Source: Alysiella crassa DSM 2578 (GTDB lineage: Bacteria > Pseudomonadota > Gammaproteobacteria > Burkholderiales > Neisseriaceae). From it: a stretch of 64,000 bases of DNA. Location: the NCBI RefSeq assembly GCF_000745955.1, contig NZ_JQKH01000004.1, positions 22,800-86,799 of the forward strand, given 5' to 3'. Both the position numbers and the translations under genes were made by a program. Below, one piece after another: positions 56,693 through 64,000 of this stretch. Positions within the stretch are counted from its first letter, which is position 1. Each line of letters opens with the position of its first letter. The notes below the pieces were generated by a model, which worked only from the letters and a program-made list of their open reading frames with translations, made no database searches and was not told the DNA's origin.

Positions 56693-57910
56693 ATGAAACG
56701 CACCCTATTAGCCCTATTATTGATTAGCTTTGGCGCATACGCCGCGCCCGAATCCAGACAATCTATTCACGATTTACCCCAAAGCAAGCAATTAAAATCA
56801 GTCAAAAAACAACTGATTAGCGAACAAAAAAAATTGCAAGAAAAACAAGCGCAACAAAAACGTGCCCAAGAAATTTTGCGCCAAACGCAATTAGCCATCG
56901 CCGCCGCTCGTCGTGAATTGGACGAATTGAATCGCCAACAGCGTACATCGTGGGCGAAATTACAAGATTTACAAAATAAACTCAGTCAGTTACAAACCGA
57001 AGTGGGTAATACGAAAGCGCAAATTTCGCGTTTACTCGTTAGCAATTACAAAAATCAACAGCCCAATTCGGTAGTGATTTTTCTGAAAAATGCAGATAGC
57101 AACCAAAAAGCGCGTTTTTTACAATATTCGCGCTATATTAATGCAGCAAATGACGCGGTGATTAAAAAATTATCCGAACAACAAGAACAGCTTGAGCAAC
57201 AGGAAACCGCCATTCATCGTGAATTAGAACGCCTGAAAAAATTGGCGCAAGTGCAACAAAAGAAATTGCATGAATTGGGTCAATCCCACCAAGCGGCGGT
57301 GGCAGACAGCCAAAAATTAAATGGCGAAATCAGTTCACAAAATAATAAAATCAAGGAATTGCGTGAAAGTGAGCAGCGTTTGGCGAATGTGTTGAGCGAA
57401 ATCAACAGCAAACGCATTGCCCAATTAAAAGCGCAGGCTGCCGAAAAACAAAAATTAGCCAAACAACGTGCCGCTAATCCACAAAATCCACCCACCAAAT
57501 CCGCGCCCGAAGTGGAAATGGTGCAAAAATTCAGCCGTTTGCAAGGCACGATGCGCCGTCCTGTTTCGGGCAGCATTGCGGGGCGTTTTGGGCAAGCGCG
57601 TAATGGTGGGGGGATTTGGCGCGGGGTGTTTATTGCGACTGCGCCGTCTGCGGTACAAGCGATTGCGGCGGGCGAAGTGGTGTTTGCCAGCGATTTGGGC
57701 GGCTATGGTAAAACGGTGATTATTGACCATGCCGATGGTTATGTGTCTGTTTACACAGGATTAAGCAGCATGAATGTGGCATTGGGCGAGCGTTTATTGG
57801 CGCGACAAAGCGTGGGCATGAGCGGCACGCTGCCAACTGGGGAACAGGGTTTGTATTTTGAAATTCGTTACCGCAATCGCCCGATGAATCCATTGGCGTG
57901 GGTGCGTTAA
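56693..57910 (+). CDS. envC: EnvC-like murein hydrolase activator
   Basis: The 405-residue protein has a signal peptide ending AYA, a long Gln/Lys/Glu coiled coil (about 30-255) and a C-terminal LytM/M23 domain. The domain lacks the zinc ligands: it has GVFIATAP and LYFEIRYRN where active enzymes carry His/Asp and HLHFE. It should therefore activate cell-division amidases rather than cut peptidoglycan, as EnvC and NlpD do. ATG 56693 starts the signal peptide; codons back to 56615 are not supported. Confidence 0.9.
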   Translation: MKRTLLALLLISFGAYAAPESRQSIHDLPQSKQLKSVKKQLISEQKKLQEKQAQQKRAQEILRQTQLAIAAARRELDELNRQQRTSWAKLQDLQNKLSQLQTEVGNTKAQISRLLVSNYKNQQPNSVVIFLKNADSNQKARFLQYSRYINAANDAVIKKLSEQQEQLEQQETAIHRELERLKKLAQVQQKKLHELGQSHQAAVADSQKLNGEISSQNNKIKELRESEQRLANVLSEINSKRIAQLKAQAAEKQKLAKQRAANPQNPPTKSAPEVEMVQKFSRLQGTMRRPVSGSIAGRFGQARNGGGIWRGVFIATAPSAVQAIAAGEVVFASDLGGYGKTVIIDHADGYVSVYTGLSSMNVALGERLLARQSVGMSGTLPTGEQGLYFEIRYRNRPMNPLAWVR

Positions 57911-57933
57911 TATTTTGATTGGATTAAATAATT

Positions 57934-57967
57934 AGGCAGCCTGAATAATCTTTCAGGCTGCCTTTTT
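57934..57967 (+). terminator. DUS-pair terminator of envC
   Basis: AGGCAGCCTGAATAATC and TTTCAGGCTGCCTTTTT form a stem ending in T5, 23 bases after the stop. Confidence 0.75.
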
Positions 57968-58054
57968 ATGATAACGCGAACTCGGGATAAGAAAAATTAA
58001 AAATTCCATACAAATAAAATACTTGCGTAGGGTGGGTGCTTGAACCCACGCGCT

Positions 58055-58152
58055 TTCAGGCTGACTTTCAGTACACGACAATTTTACCAATGCCAAATAG
58101 GTAGGGCGCACCCTACGATTATTTTTGTCGTGTACCGAAAGGCTGCCTGAAA
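58055..58152. repeat. DUS-ended inverted repeat, copy 11 (collapsed core)
   Basis: Outer ends TTCAGTACACGAC and GTCGTGTACCGAAAGGCTGC are intact. The two inner arms have collapsed to GTAGGGCGCACCCTAC, as in copy 6. A further GTAGGGTGGGTGC fragment precedes it at 58028. Confidence 0.75.
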
Positions 58153-58265
58153 AATATGGGGAAAATGGCTAATCGTTGAGCTGGACAGCGTGGTACGCGG
58201 CGCAACGCGTGTTCAACGCCATGATATATCGCCCATTTTTCTGTTTTCAGGCTGCCTTTTTATTA

Positions 58266-58372
58266 TATAGTGGATTCAATTTAAATCAGGACAAGGCGAC
58301 AGCGACCGCCGTGTACACTGAGTACATAAGGGAGCTGGCAACGCAGTACTGGTTTAAATTGAATTCACTATA
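58266..58372. mobile_element. Correia-like element C
   Basis: The 107-bp element has ends TATAGTGGATTCAATTTAAA and the matching TTTAAATTGAATTCACTATA. This is the terminal form closest to neisserial Correia elements. The core is AGGACAAGGCGACAGCGACC, then GTACATAAGGGAGCTGGCAA. The last bases contain the stop codon of the neighbouring aroE-like gene. Confidence 0.85.
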
Positions 58373-59195
58373 ATTTCGCCAATCGCCGCAATTCATCGGG
58401 CGTGGTGCTCGGCAAAGCAAAATATTCCAAATACGCAGGAATTTGTTCAAACAACATATCGGTGGCGACTTGAATTGTACAGCCACGCGCCGCCGCCGCC
58501 GTCAAAAATGGGGTCATGGCGCGGCTTAACACCACTTCGCCCACAAACGCATTCGGCGCAATGCGCGACACGTCCATGGGCAAAGGGTCATTGTCATACA
58601 TGCCCAAAGGCGAAGCGTTTACCACCAAATCAAAACCCTCTGGGTCATTGCTGCCCGTTTCCACCTGCAAATTGGGATAATGCGTTTGCAAACGCGAAGC
58701 CAATGCCGCCGCTTGCCCTGCATTTGGGTCAAACAAAGCCAATCGAGCCACACCAGCCGCCGCCAAACTCGCCGCAATCGCGCTGCCTACCCCACCACAA
58801 CCAACCACCAACGCCGATTTGCCTTGCGCGACAAAACCTTTGCGTATCATGCCGCGCACAAAACCTTCGCCGTCAAACATATCGCCTTCCAATTTGCCGT
58901 CTGCGCCGCGCCGCACGGCATTGCACGCGCCTGCGATTTGGGCGGTGGGCGATAATCTGTCCAATAAATCCACGGTGCTGACTTTATGTGGCATGGTAAT
59001 CAATGCGCCCACCGTGTTTTCATTGCCAAACACGGCACGAAGAAAGGCAGGATAATTGTCCGCCTGACACGCAAACGGCACGACCACCGCATTGATTTCG
59101 TGTTCGGCAAAATAGGGGTTGTAAATCATCGGCGATTTAAACGTTTGCGTGGGATAACCGATGTGGGCAATGATTTGGGTTAAGCCATTAATCAT
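58368..59195 (-). CDS. Shikimate dehydrogenase family protein, divergent type
   Basis: The 275-residue protein has a substrate domain with the catalytic lysine in LITMPHK and a Rossmann domain with VVGCGGVGSAIAASLAAAG. Where canonical AroE has GxNTDxxG it has GDMFDGEGF, and the N-terminal motif reads YPTQTFKSP. This fits the AroE-like paralogues of beta- and gamma-proteobacteria more than the housekeeping enzyme. It lies 10 bases downstream of aroQ, so a role in shikimate or quinate metabolism is likely. Its TAG stop comes from the end of a Correia-like element. Confidence 0.82.
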   Translation of the reverse strand: MINGLTQIIAHIGYPTQTFKSPMIYNPYFAEHEINAVVVPFACQADNYPAFLRAVFGNENTVGALITMPHKVSTVDLLDRLSPTAQIAGACNAVRRGADGKLEGDMFDGEGFVRGMIRKGFVAQGKSALVVGCGGVGSAIAASLAAAGVARLALFDPNAGQAAALASRLQTHYPNLQVETGSNDPEGFDLVVNASPLGMYDNDPLPMDVSRIAPNAFVGEVVLSRAMTPFLTAAAARGCTIQVATDMLFEQIPAYLEYFALPSTTPDELRRLAKL

Positions 59196-59205
59196 GAATA
59201 TTTCC

Positions 59206-59655
59206 TTAATTTATTGATTTTTTTGCCAATTCGCGCACACAAAAGCGCAACGCCGCTTCATAACCATACGTTCCCAAACCCACAATCACGCCCACCGCCT
59301 TATCCGACAAATACGAATGATGGCGGAACGCTTCACGCGCATGCACATTGGAAATATGCACTTCCACAAAGGGAATCGCCACCCCAGCCAAAGCATCACG
59401 AATCGCCACGCTGGTGTGGGTGTACGCGCCCGCGTTGATGATGATGAAATCTGCTTGCCCACGCGCCTGTTGAATGCGCGTAACCAAATCGCCTTCACAA
59501 TTATGCTGAAAATGCACCACGTCCACGCCCAAATCTGCGCCCAATTGCGCCAAATGCTTGGCAATATCTGCCAAAGTTTCCGCGCCATAAATATGCGGTT
59601 CGCGTGTGCCGAGCAAGTTTAAATTCGGGCCATTAATCACCAAAATTTGTGCCAT
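59206..59655 (-). CDS. aroQ: 3-dehydroquinate dehydratase, type II
   Basis: The 149-residue enzyme begins [21 protein letters not shown], with the active-site Arg and Tyr, and has [18 protein letters not shown] with the catalytic His. It dehydrates 3-dehydroquinate and forms dodecamers in known members. AAGGAT precedes ATG 59655; codons further upstream read through a DUS. It is cotranscribed with the aroE-like gene. Confidence 0.96.
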   Translation of the reverse strand: MAQILVINGPNLNLLGTREPHIYGAETLADIAKHLAQLGADLGVDVVHFQHNCEGDLVTRIQQARGQADFIIINAGAYTHTSVAIRDALAGVAIPFVEVHISNVHAREAFRHHSYLSDKAVGVIVGLGTYGYEAALRFCVRELAKKSIN

Positions 59656-59842
59656 AATACAATCCTTATTGTGAAAATGTGTTGAAAACCGCCAAATTGT
59701 AAACCAAATTAGCCGCCACCGTCTTTCAGGCAGCCTGAAAAACATAAAAACGGATAATTTGATTCTATTATTGGCATAATTTCATTATTTTTAAAATTAA
59801 ATCAACATAATTTACCCAAAAAATCTATTTTTAAAAACAAAA

Positions 59843-61393
59843 ATGGCAAATATGACAATTTTTGCATGGAACGCGCCACCCACCACCACCGAACTGTGCG
59901 CCGCCCACGCCCAACACCTTATCATTGCCTTGCCCGACAAAACTTTGCCCGATTGGTCGGACAATCCCATTTTGCAGGCTGCCTTGTCGTGCGTACAATT
60001 TAATGGCGCGAATGTGCTGGAAAATGTGTTGCCCAACAAAACCTTATGGCTAATGCCTGAACACGCCGCGCGGCGATTGTCGGATTATTTTGCTGAACGC
60101 GAAATCCATTGGCAAACCGAAGCCGTGCCACAAGAACAGATTGCGCCTGAAAAATTATGGTTCAGGCAGCCTGAACCTATTTTTTCAGAAGTCAAAACGC
60201 AAGTGTTTGATGTAATTGTGATTGGCGCGGGGATTGCAGGCGCGGCAACGGCATATGAATTGGCGCGGCGCGGCAAACGCGTGGCGGTGCTGGACGCGGC
60301 GGCGCACGCGGCGAGCGCGGCTTCGGGCAACCGTCAAGGTTTGCTGTACGCCAAAATTTCGCCACACGACACGGCGCAGACGGAATTATTGTTGTGCGGC
60401 TACGGCTACACGCGGCGATTGCTGGAAAATGTGTTGCCCAATCAAGAAGTTTGGGGCGCGACTGGTGTGTTGCACATCAATCACGACCACGCGGAAACGC
60501 AGCGCAATGCGGCTTTGGCGCAGCAGTTTTGGCATGAACATTTGTATCGCGGCGTATCGGCGGCGCAAGCGACTGATTTGGCGGGTGTTTCGCTGGAACA
60601 GGGCGGTTTGTTTTGGCAACAGGGGGTGTGGTTGAATCCGCCTGCTGTGGTGGCGGCGTGTTTGGCGCAGGAAGGTATTGATTTTTATGCAAATTGTCGG
60701 GTGGTGGCAGCAGAATTTGATGGCGAATATTGGCACGTTCACAGCACGGGCGGTGTGTTTGTGGGCTGCCATATTGTGTTTTGCGCGGGCGCAAGTAGCC
60801 CGAATACGCCGATTGTGAGCGAATTTCCCTTTCAAATCATACGCGGGCAAACCAGTTTGGTGGCACAATCGGCTTATTCAGGCAGCCTGAAAACGGCGTT
60901 GTCGGGCAGTTCCTATATTTCGCCAGCGTGGGACGGTGTGCATTGTTTTGGCGCGACTTTTTTGCCCAACGATGACGGCGATGATTGGCGCGAAACCGAT
61001 GAATTTGCCAATCAAAATGAATTGGAAAAATTAAATTATCAATTATATCAATTATTTGAATTTTCAGGCGGCCTGAAAGGACACGCGGCGGTACGTTGTG
61101 ATGCTCACGACCATTTGCCTGTGGTGGGTGCGTTGGGGCAGCCTGAAAAAATGCAGCAGGTGTACGCCAAATTGGCATTGGACAAAAATTATCGCTTGAC
61201 CGCGCCTTGCCCTTATTATCCGAATGCGTGGGTGAACACGGCGCATGGCAGTCGGGGTTTGGCGACTGCGCCAATTTGTGCGGCGTATGTGGTGGCGATG
61301 ATTACGGGTGAGCCTGTGCCTTTGTCGCGGCGTTTACAAAATGCATTGCACCCCAATCGTTTGATTATTCGTCATATTATTCGTGGAACTTGA
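59843..61393 (+). CDS. mnmC: FAD-dependent tRNA cmnm5U34 oxidoreductase, MnmC C-terminal type
   Basis: The 516-residue protein has an N-terminal stretch (1-115) that is not the methyltransferase domain of full MnmC, then an FAD-binding DAO fold (VIVIGAGIAGAATAYELARRG at about 124-144). SAASGNRQGLLYAKIS and the late HGSRGLATAP are typical of MnmC. It would remove the carboxymethyl group from cmnm5(s2)U34 in tRNA; the methyltransferase half must be a separate gene. Several in-frame DUS (FRQPEP, YSGSLK, FSGGLKG) are present. Confidence 0.83.
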   Translation: MANMTIFAWNAPPTTTELCAAHAQHLIIALPDKTLPDWSDNPILQAALSCVQFNGANVLENVLPNKTLWLMPEHAARRLSDYFAEREIHWQTEAVPQEQIAPEKLWFRQPEPIFSEVKTQVFDVIVIGAGIAGAATAYELARRGKRVAVLDAAAHAASAASGNRQGLLYAKISPHDTAQTELLLCGYGYTRRLLENVLPNQEVWGATGVLHINHDHAETQRNAALAQQFWHEHLYRGVSAAQATDLAGVSLEQGGLFWQQGVWLNPPAVVAACLAQEGIDFYANCRVVAAEFDGEYWHVHSTGGVFVGCHIVFCAGASSPNTPIVSEFPFQIIRGQTSLVAQSAYSGSLKTALSGSSYISPAWDGVHCFGATFLPNDDGDDWRETDEFANQNELEKLNYQLYQLFEFSGGLKGHAAVRCDAHDHLPVVGALGQPEKMQQVYAKLALDKNYRLTAPCPYYPNAWVNTAHGSRGLATAPICAAYVVAMITGEPVPLSRRLQNALHPNRLIIRHIIRGT

Positions 61394-61413
61394 TTTTTAG
61401 GAGGATTTTGAAG

Positions 61414-61512
61414 ATGGTGAAGAAAATGGTGTTTTCATTGGTGAAAAAATATGTGTTGCCTATTGTGGTGGCAAAAGTGGTGCGGACGGTGCAACAAGGG
61501 CAGCGGAAGTAG
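61414..61512 (+). CDS. Small basic hydrophobic peptide (32 residues)
   Basis: A 33-codon frame begins with ATG 61414 and ends TAG 61510-61512. A consensus AGGAGG ribosome-binding site lies at 61399-61404, nine bases upstream, stronger than that of most genes here. The peptide starts MVKKMVFSLVKKYVLPIVV and ends in a basic, polar tail; it has four Lys, two Arg and many Val. It may be a membrane-associated small protein. It lies 20 bases after mnmC and ahead of a terminator, probably as the last gene of that transcript. Confidence 0.55.
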   Translation: MVKKMVFSLVKKYVLPIVVAKVVRTVQQGQRK

Positions 61513-61542
61513 CAAATTAGGGAGTGTATAACTCAATGGAAA

Positions 61543-61574
61543 AAGGCAGCCTGAAACCCATTTTCAGGCTGCCT
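61543..61574. terminator. DUS-pair bidirectional terminator
   Basis: AAGGCAGCCTGAAA and TTTCAGGCTGCCT pair around a short CCCAT loop, between the small-peptide gene and convergent ctpA. Confidence 0.75.
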
Positions 61575-61594
61575 GATTCATTTAAATCTGTTGA

Positions 61595-63031
61595 TTAATC
61601 TTCAGATTTTTTCACTTCCACAGGTTTTTTCGCTGCTAAACCCAAAGAATTTTTCCATTCTGTAGGATTTTTGATTAAATCCAATGCTTTACGCAATTGG
61701 TCGTCTTTTGCGGGATTCGGAATGCGGCGCGAAGAAAGGTCTTCATCATTTTTCTTCTTGTCTTTTTCAACGGGTTGAGCATTTTCCACCACGCCGCCTT
61801 TCACATCGTCCGCGCCCAATGGATTGCCGATGTGTCCGCCCAAATCCGCTTCACGCGATTCAAATAAACGGTTTTTATCGGTAACTTCCACGTCTGGCAC
61901 AATGCCCACCGCCTGAATGGAACGGTCATTTGGCGTGTAATACAAGGCAGTGGTGATTTTCACCGCGCCACCATTGCTCAAAGGAATTACCGATTGTACC
62001 GAGCCTTTGCCAAAACTGCGTGTACCAACAATCACCGCACGTTTATGGTCTTGCAATGCGCCCGCCACAATCTCCGAAGCCGAAGCCGAACCCGAATTAA
62101 TCAACACCGTTACAGGAATTGTCTTCATTTCAGTAGGCAAATTTGCCAATGGGTCTTTGCCCATGCCCATCGTGTAATCCTGCGCTTGTGCTTTGAGCAG
62201 CATAGATGGCTTATTGTCGCGTCCTTTGGTGCTGACCACCGTGTCTGTGGGTTTCAAAAACACGGCGGACACGCCCACCGCGCCCGTCAGCAAGCCCCCT
62301 GGGTCATCACGCAAATCCAATACCAAACCTTTGAGTGGTTGTTTGTTTTGCTTGCTTAATTCCTGAATGCTCTCTGCCACCGATGGCACGGTACGTTCTT
62401 GGAACTGGCTCACGCGCACATAACCATAATCTTGCTCCAACAAATGATGGCGCACACTTTTCACTTTGATGATGGCGCGAGTCAAATTCACCACAATTGG
62501 CTTACCTGCGTCTTTACGCGATAAAGTCAGCGTGATTTTCGTCCCTGGTTTGCCGCGCATTTTTTTCACTGCGTCTGTGGTGGTCATGCCACGCGTGGAG
62601 TCATTGTTGATTTTCACAATAAAATCGCCGCTTTTAATGCCAGCGCGTTCCGCAGGCGTGTCTTCAATCGGCGAAATCACTTTAATCATGCCATCTTCCG
62701 CGCCGATTTCCATGCCCAATCCGCCGAATTCACCTGTGGTGCTTTCTTGCAATTCGCCATAGCCTTTTTTGTTCATGTATTCGGAATGTGGGTCTAGTCC
62801 CGATACCATGCCTTTGATGGCGTTTTCCAGCAATTTTTCATCGGTTTCGGCGGTAACGTAATTGGCTTTCACTTGCCCATACACTTCCGCCATTGTGCGC
62901 AATGATTGAATGGGTAAATTGTCTTTTTTCGCCGAGTCTGCTGCAAAGGCTTGCACGCTCACACTTAAGGCAATGCCACTAATCGCACCCAACGTGTACA
63001 AACTGATTTTTTTCAACATAGGTTTTGACAT
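61595..63031 (-). CDS. ctpA: Carboxy-terminal processing protease (S41)
   Basis: The 478-residue protein has a signal peptide (cut near AFA, residue 30), a PDZ domain (about 100-185) and an S41 peptidase domain with Ser317 in GSASASEIVAG and Lys342 in SFGKGSVQ, the Ser-Lys dyad. It cleaves periplasmic proteins from the C-terminus and often controls peptidoglycan hydrolases. The acidic/basic C-terminal tail (after about 410) is low-complexity. Confidence 0.94.
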   Translation of the reverse strand: MSKPMLKKISLYTLGAISGIALSVSVQAFAADSAKKDNLPIQSLRTMAEVYGQVKANYVTAETDEKLLENAIKGMVSGLDPHSEYMNKKGYGELQESTTGEFGGLGMEIGAEDGMIKVISPIEDTPAERAGIKSGDFIVKINNDSTRGMTTTDAVKKMRGKPGTKITLTLSRKDAGKPIVVNLTRAIIKVKSVRHHLLEQDYGYVRVSQFQERTVPSVAESIQELSKQNKQPLKGLVLDLRDDPGGLLTGAVGVSAVFLKPTDTVVSTKGRDNKPSMLLKAQAQDYTMGMGKDPLANLPTEMKTIPVTVLINSGSASASEIVAGALQDHKRAVIVGTRSFGKGSVQSVIPLSNGGAVKITTALYYTPNDRSIQAVGIVPDVEVTDKNRLFESREADLGGHIGNPLGADDVKGGVVENAQPVEKDKKKNDEDLSSRRIPNPAKDDQLRKALDLIKNPTEWKNSLGLAAKKPVEVKKSED

Positions 63032-63131
63032 GGTTTACTCTATTTAATTGTAAAAACAAAAGCCATAAGATTAGGCGATTTTCAGCAAATAGAAAAGGGG
63101 AAAATGTGAAATTTTATGCAAAATCAAGTTT

Positions 63132-63241
63132 TATAGTCGTAGAAATGAAAATGCAGTACAAGGCGACAACGCCTGCCGTGTACGAATAGTACATAAGGGC
63201 GTTTGCAACGCCGTAATGCTTTTTCAGTTCTGCGACTTATA
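63132..63241. mobile_element. Correia-like element D
   Basis: The ends are TATAGTCGTAGAAATGAAAA and, in complement, TATAAGTCGCAGAACTGAAA, so the terminal form is that of element A. The core is more diverged (ACAAGGCGACAACGCCTGCC, GTACATAAGGGCGTTTGCAA). It lies upstream of ctpA. Confidence 0.75.
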
Positions 63242-63273
63242 GACACGATTTTGAACTTTTTTACCCACAAATT

Positions 63274-63306
63274 AAGGCAGCCTGAAAAATGATGTTCAGG
63301 CTGCCT
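63274..63306. terminator. DUS-pair hairpin downstream of the YeaQ-type gene
   Basis: AAGGCAGCCTGAA and TTCAGGCTGCCT pair around an ATGATG loop, 17 bases after the stop of the YeaQ-type gene. Confidence 0.65.
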
Positions 63307-63322
63307 GATGAATATCATTCGC

Positions 63323-63559
63323 TTATTTTTTCATTTTATTATAAATGGTTAATAAAATCGCTGCAGTAATCACGGAAGCAATAAACCCCGCAGCTTCATT
63401 CGGCGCATACCAACCCAAACCGCGCCCAATCACGCCCGCCCCAAATGAGCCCATAATCCCCAAGAAAATCGTGGCAATCCAACCCATTGCGTCTTTCCCA
63501 GGTTTAATCAAACGCGCCAGCAAACCCACAATCAAACCAATAATAATCGACCAAATCAT
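63323..63559 (-). CDS. YeaQ/YmgE (GlsB) family small membrane protein
   Basis: The 78-residue protein has three membrane helices, with the family pattern IIGLIVGLLARLIKPG, GWIATIFLGIMGSFGAGVIGR and a final helix. It is formerly annotated as transglycosylase-associated, but no enzymatic activity is established; several members are stress-induced. AAAGGAAAA precedes the ATG. Confidence 0.88.
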   Translation of the reverse strand: MIWSIIIGLIVGLLARLIKPGKDAMGWIATIFLGIMGSFGAGVIGRGLGWYAPNEAAGFIASVITAAILLTIYNKMKK

Positions 63560-63691
63560 TGTTTTTTCCTTTTCATTCAGTTAATCAAATAAACAGCAGA
63601 AAAAAGTATAACAGAAAAAACGTCCGATTTTGTTTAATTGGGTATTTTTGATGCAATATTTGTAAAGATAAAATATAAGACCATTTTTCTT

Positions 63692-63725
63692 TTCAGGCAG
63701 CCTTTCAGTACACGACAATTTTTTG
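63692..63725. repeat. DUS-ended inverted repeat, copy 12 (left end only)
   Basis: Only the left terminal repeat (DUS plus TTCAGTACACGACAATTTT) is present. It is interrupted by an unrelated GC-rich repeat and then by the insertion sequence, suggesting insertion into an older copy. Confidence 0.6.
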
Positions 63726-63731
63726 AAATAA

Positions 63732-63840
63732 CCACAAACCTGTCCCCTCCCCCGTCTCCAACGGGGGAGGGCTAGGGTGGGGGAAAATTTGTGGAATAAA
63801 TTAATTGTCTTGAAAATCAACGAACCCCCACCCTAACCCC
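63732..63840. repeat. GC-rich nested inverted repeat next to IS end
   Basis: CCCTCCCCCGT pairs with ACGGGGGAGGG. CCACAAA (63732) pairs with TTTGTGG, and GGGCTAGGGTGGGGG (63769-63783) pairs with CCCCCACCCTAACCCC (63825-63840). No coding sequence is present. Confidence 0.55.
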
Positions 63841-63854
63841 AGACCTGCCAAGTT

Positions 63855-64000
63855 CTAAATCATTTTCACAATACGGTCAATCCGATTGGCAAATCTTGCC
63901 AACCAATCTTTCCATTTATTGAAGCCATTAAATCGTGCAATATTTAATGCCCAACTCATTAGAACCGAATAGCAAGCTGCGGTATTCTTATTGCGAATAA
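63855..64000 (-). CDS. Transposase C-terminal fragment (IS5-like), runs off the window
   Basis: The minus-strand frame is open to the window edge and gives the last 47 residues, ending ARFANRIDRIVKMI. It contains an RNKNTAACYSVLMSWALN segment typical of the DDE transposase C-terminus (RxKNT). The stop lies two bases into AGAACTTGGCAGGTCT, which is the IS end (63841-63856) and recurs in the MITE at 36 kb. The family assignment to IS5 is tentative. Confidence 0.6.
   Translation of the reverse strand, partial: IRNKNTAACYSVLMSWALNIARFNGFNKWKDWLARFANRIDRIVKMI

Noticed and set aside
56693..57910. EnvC-like protein as an active M23 endopeptidase.
   Set aside because: The zinc-binding His and Asp residues are missing, which is normal for EnvC/NlpD activators, so this is not a novel loss.
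58475..58981. A 168-codon frame antisense to the aroE-like gene.
   Set aside because: Proline- and histidine-rich low-complexity product typical of antisense to a GC-rich third-position gene; no ribosome-binding site.
63581..63820. A 79-codon frame on the minus strand near the right edge.
   Set aside because: It runs through repeat copy 12 and a GC-rich inverted repeat and shows no protein features.

Overview
The window looks like chromosome of a naturally transformable member of the Neisseriaceae, closest to the Kingella / Simonsiella / Alysiella branch rather than Neisseria itself. The main reason is the 12-mer AGGCAGCCTGAA and its one-base variant AGGCTGCCTGAA. They occur between nearly all genes and inside several of them, and they match the published kingDUS and simDUS dialects of the DNA uptake sequence. 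The gene content agrees: a cytochrome c peroxidase lipoprotein, an lgtF-rfaK LOS pair, carB without an adjacent carA, pldA, and Correia-like elements. Species cannot be named from this alone.

Layout. 1-3.8 kb: end of hemN, cytochrome c peroxidase under an FNR-type promoter, malic enzyme, yebC. 4.1-11.2 kb: the complete atpIBEFHAGDC operon with a recognisable promoter and terminator. 11.2-25.4 kb: cycA, then a long minus-strand run (TPR-like protein, argD, a 654-residue protein with an internal triplication, a FhuF-type iron reductase, an L,D-transpeptidase, dapC, rsmB-type methyltransferase, acpS, pdxJ, mutY), studded with two families of inverted-repeat elements. 25.5-34.5 kb: uup, an SDR with a degenerate active site, panC, a periplasmic phosphatase, an orphan sucrose phosphorylase, a DUF808 membrane protein and lgtF-rfaK. 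34.6-38.5 kb: the inducible ornithine decarboxylase / putrescine-ornithine antiporter pair speF-potE, split by a MITE. 39-47.5 kb: ettA, a lipoprotein, lldD, ung, anmK, pldA, a TetR regulator and tatD. 47.5-53 kb: leuE behind a terminator-like leader RNA, a degenerate Fic protein coupled to it, an AT-rich orphan ORF, and carB. 53-64 kb: a long VapD homologue, a lipoprotein whose promoter spans an 18-T tract, purN, murI, envC, an aroE-like/aroQ pair, mnmC (oxidase half), a 32-residue peptide gene, ctpA, a YeaQ-type protein and the end of an insertion sequence.

Most of the region is housekeeping. The unusual content lies between and around the genes. (1) About twelve copies of a roughly 150-bp nested inverted repeat carry a DUS in each terminal repeat, so a copy carries its own uptake signal. 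(2) Four Correia-like elements share a core but have three different, internally matching terminal arms; one supplies a gene's stop codon and another abuts a start codon. (3) A MITE at 36 kb has the same end as the insertion sequence at the right edge of the window. (4) Candidate regulatory sites include the T18 promoter, the leuE leader RNA, a class II FNR site, a LacI-type operator at the sucrose phosphorylase gene and a palindrome over the tetR start codon. No rRNA, tRNA, CRISPR array or prophage was seen.
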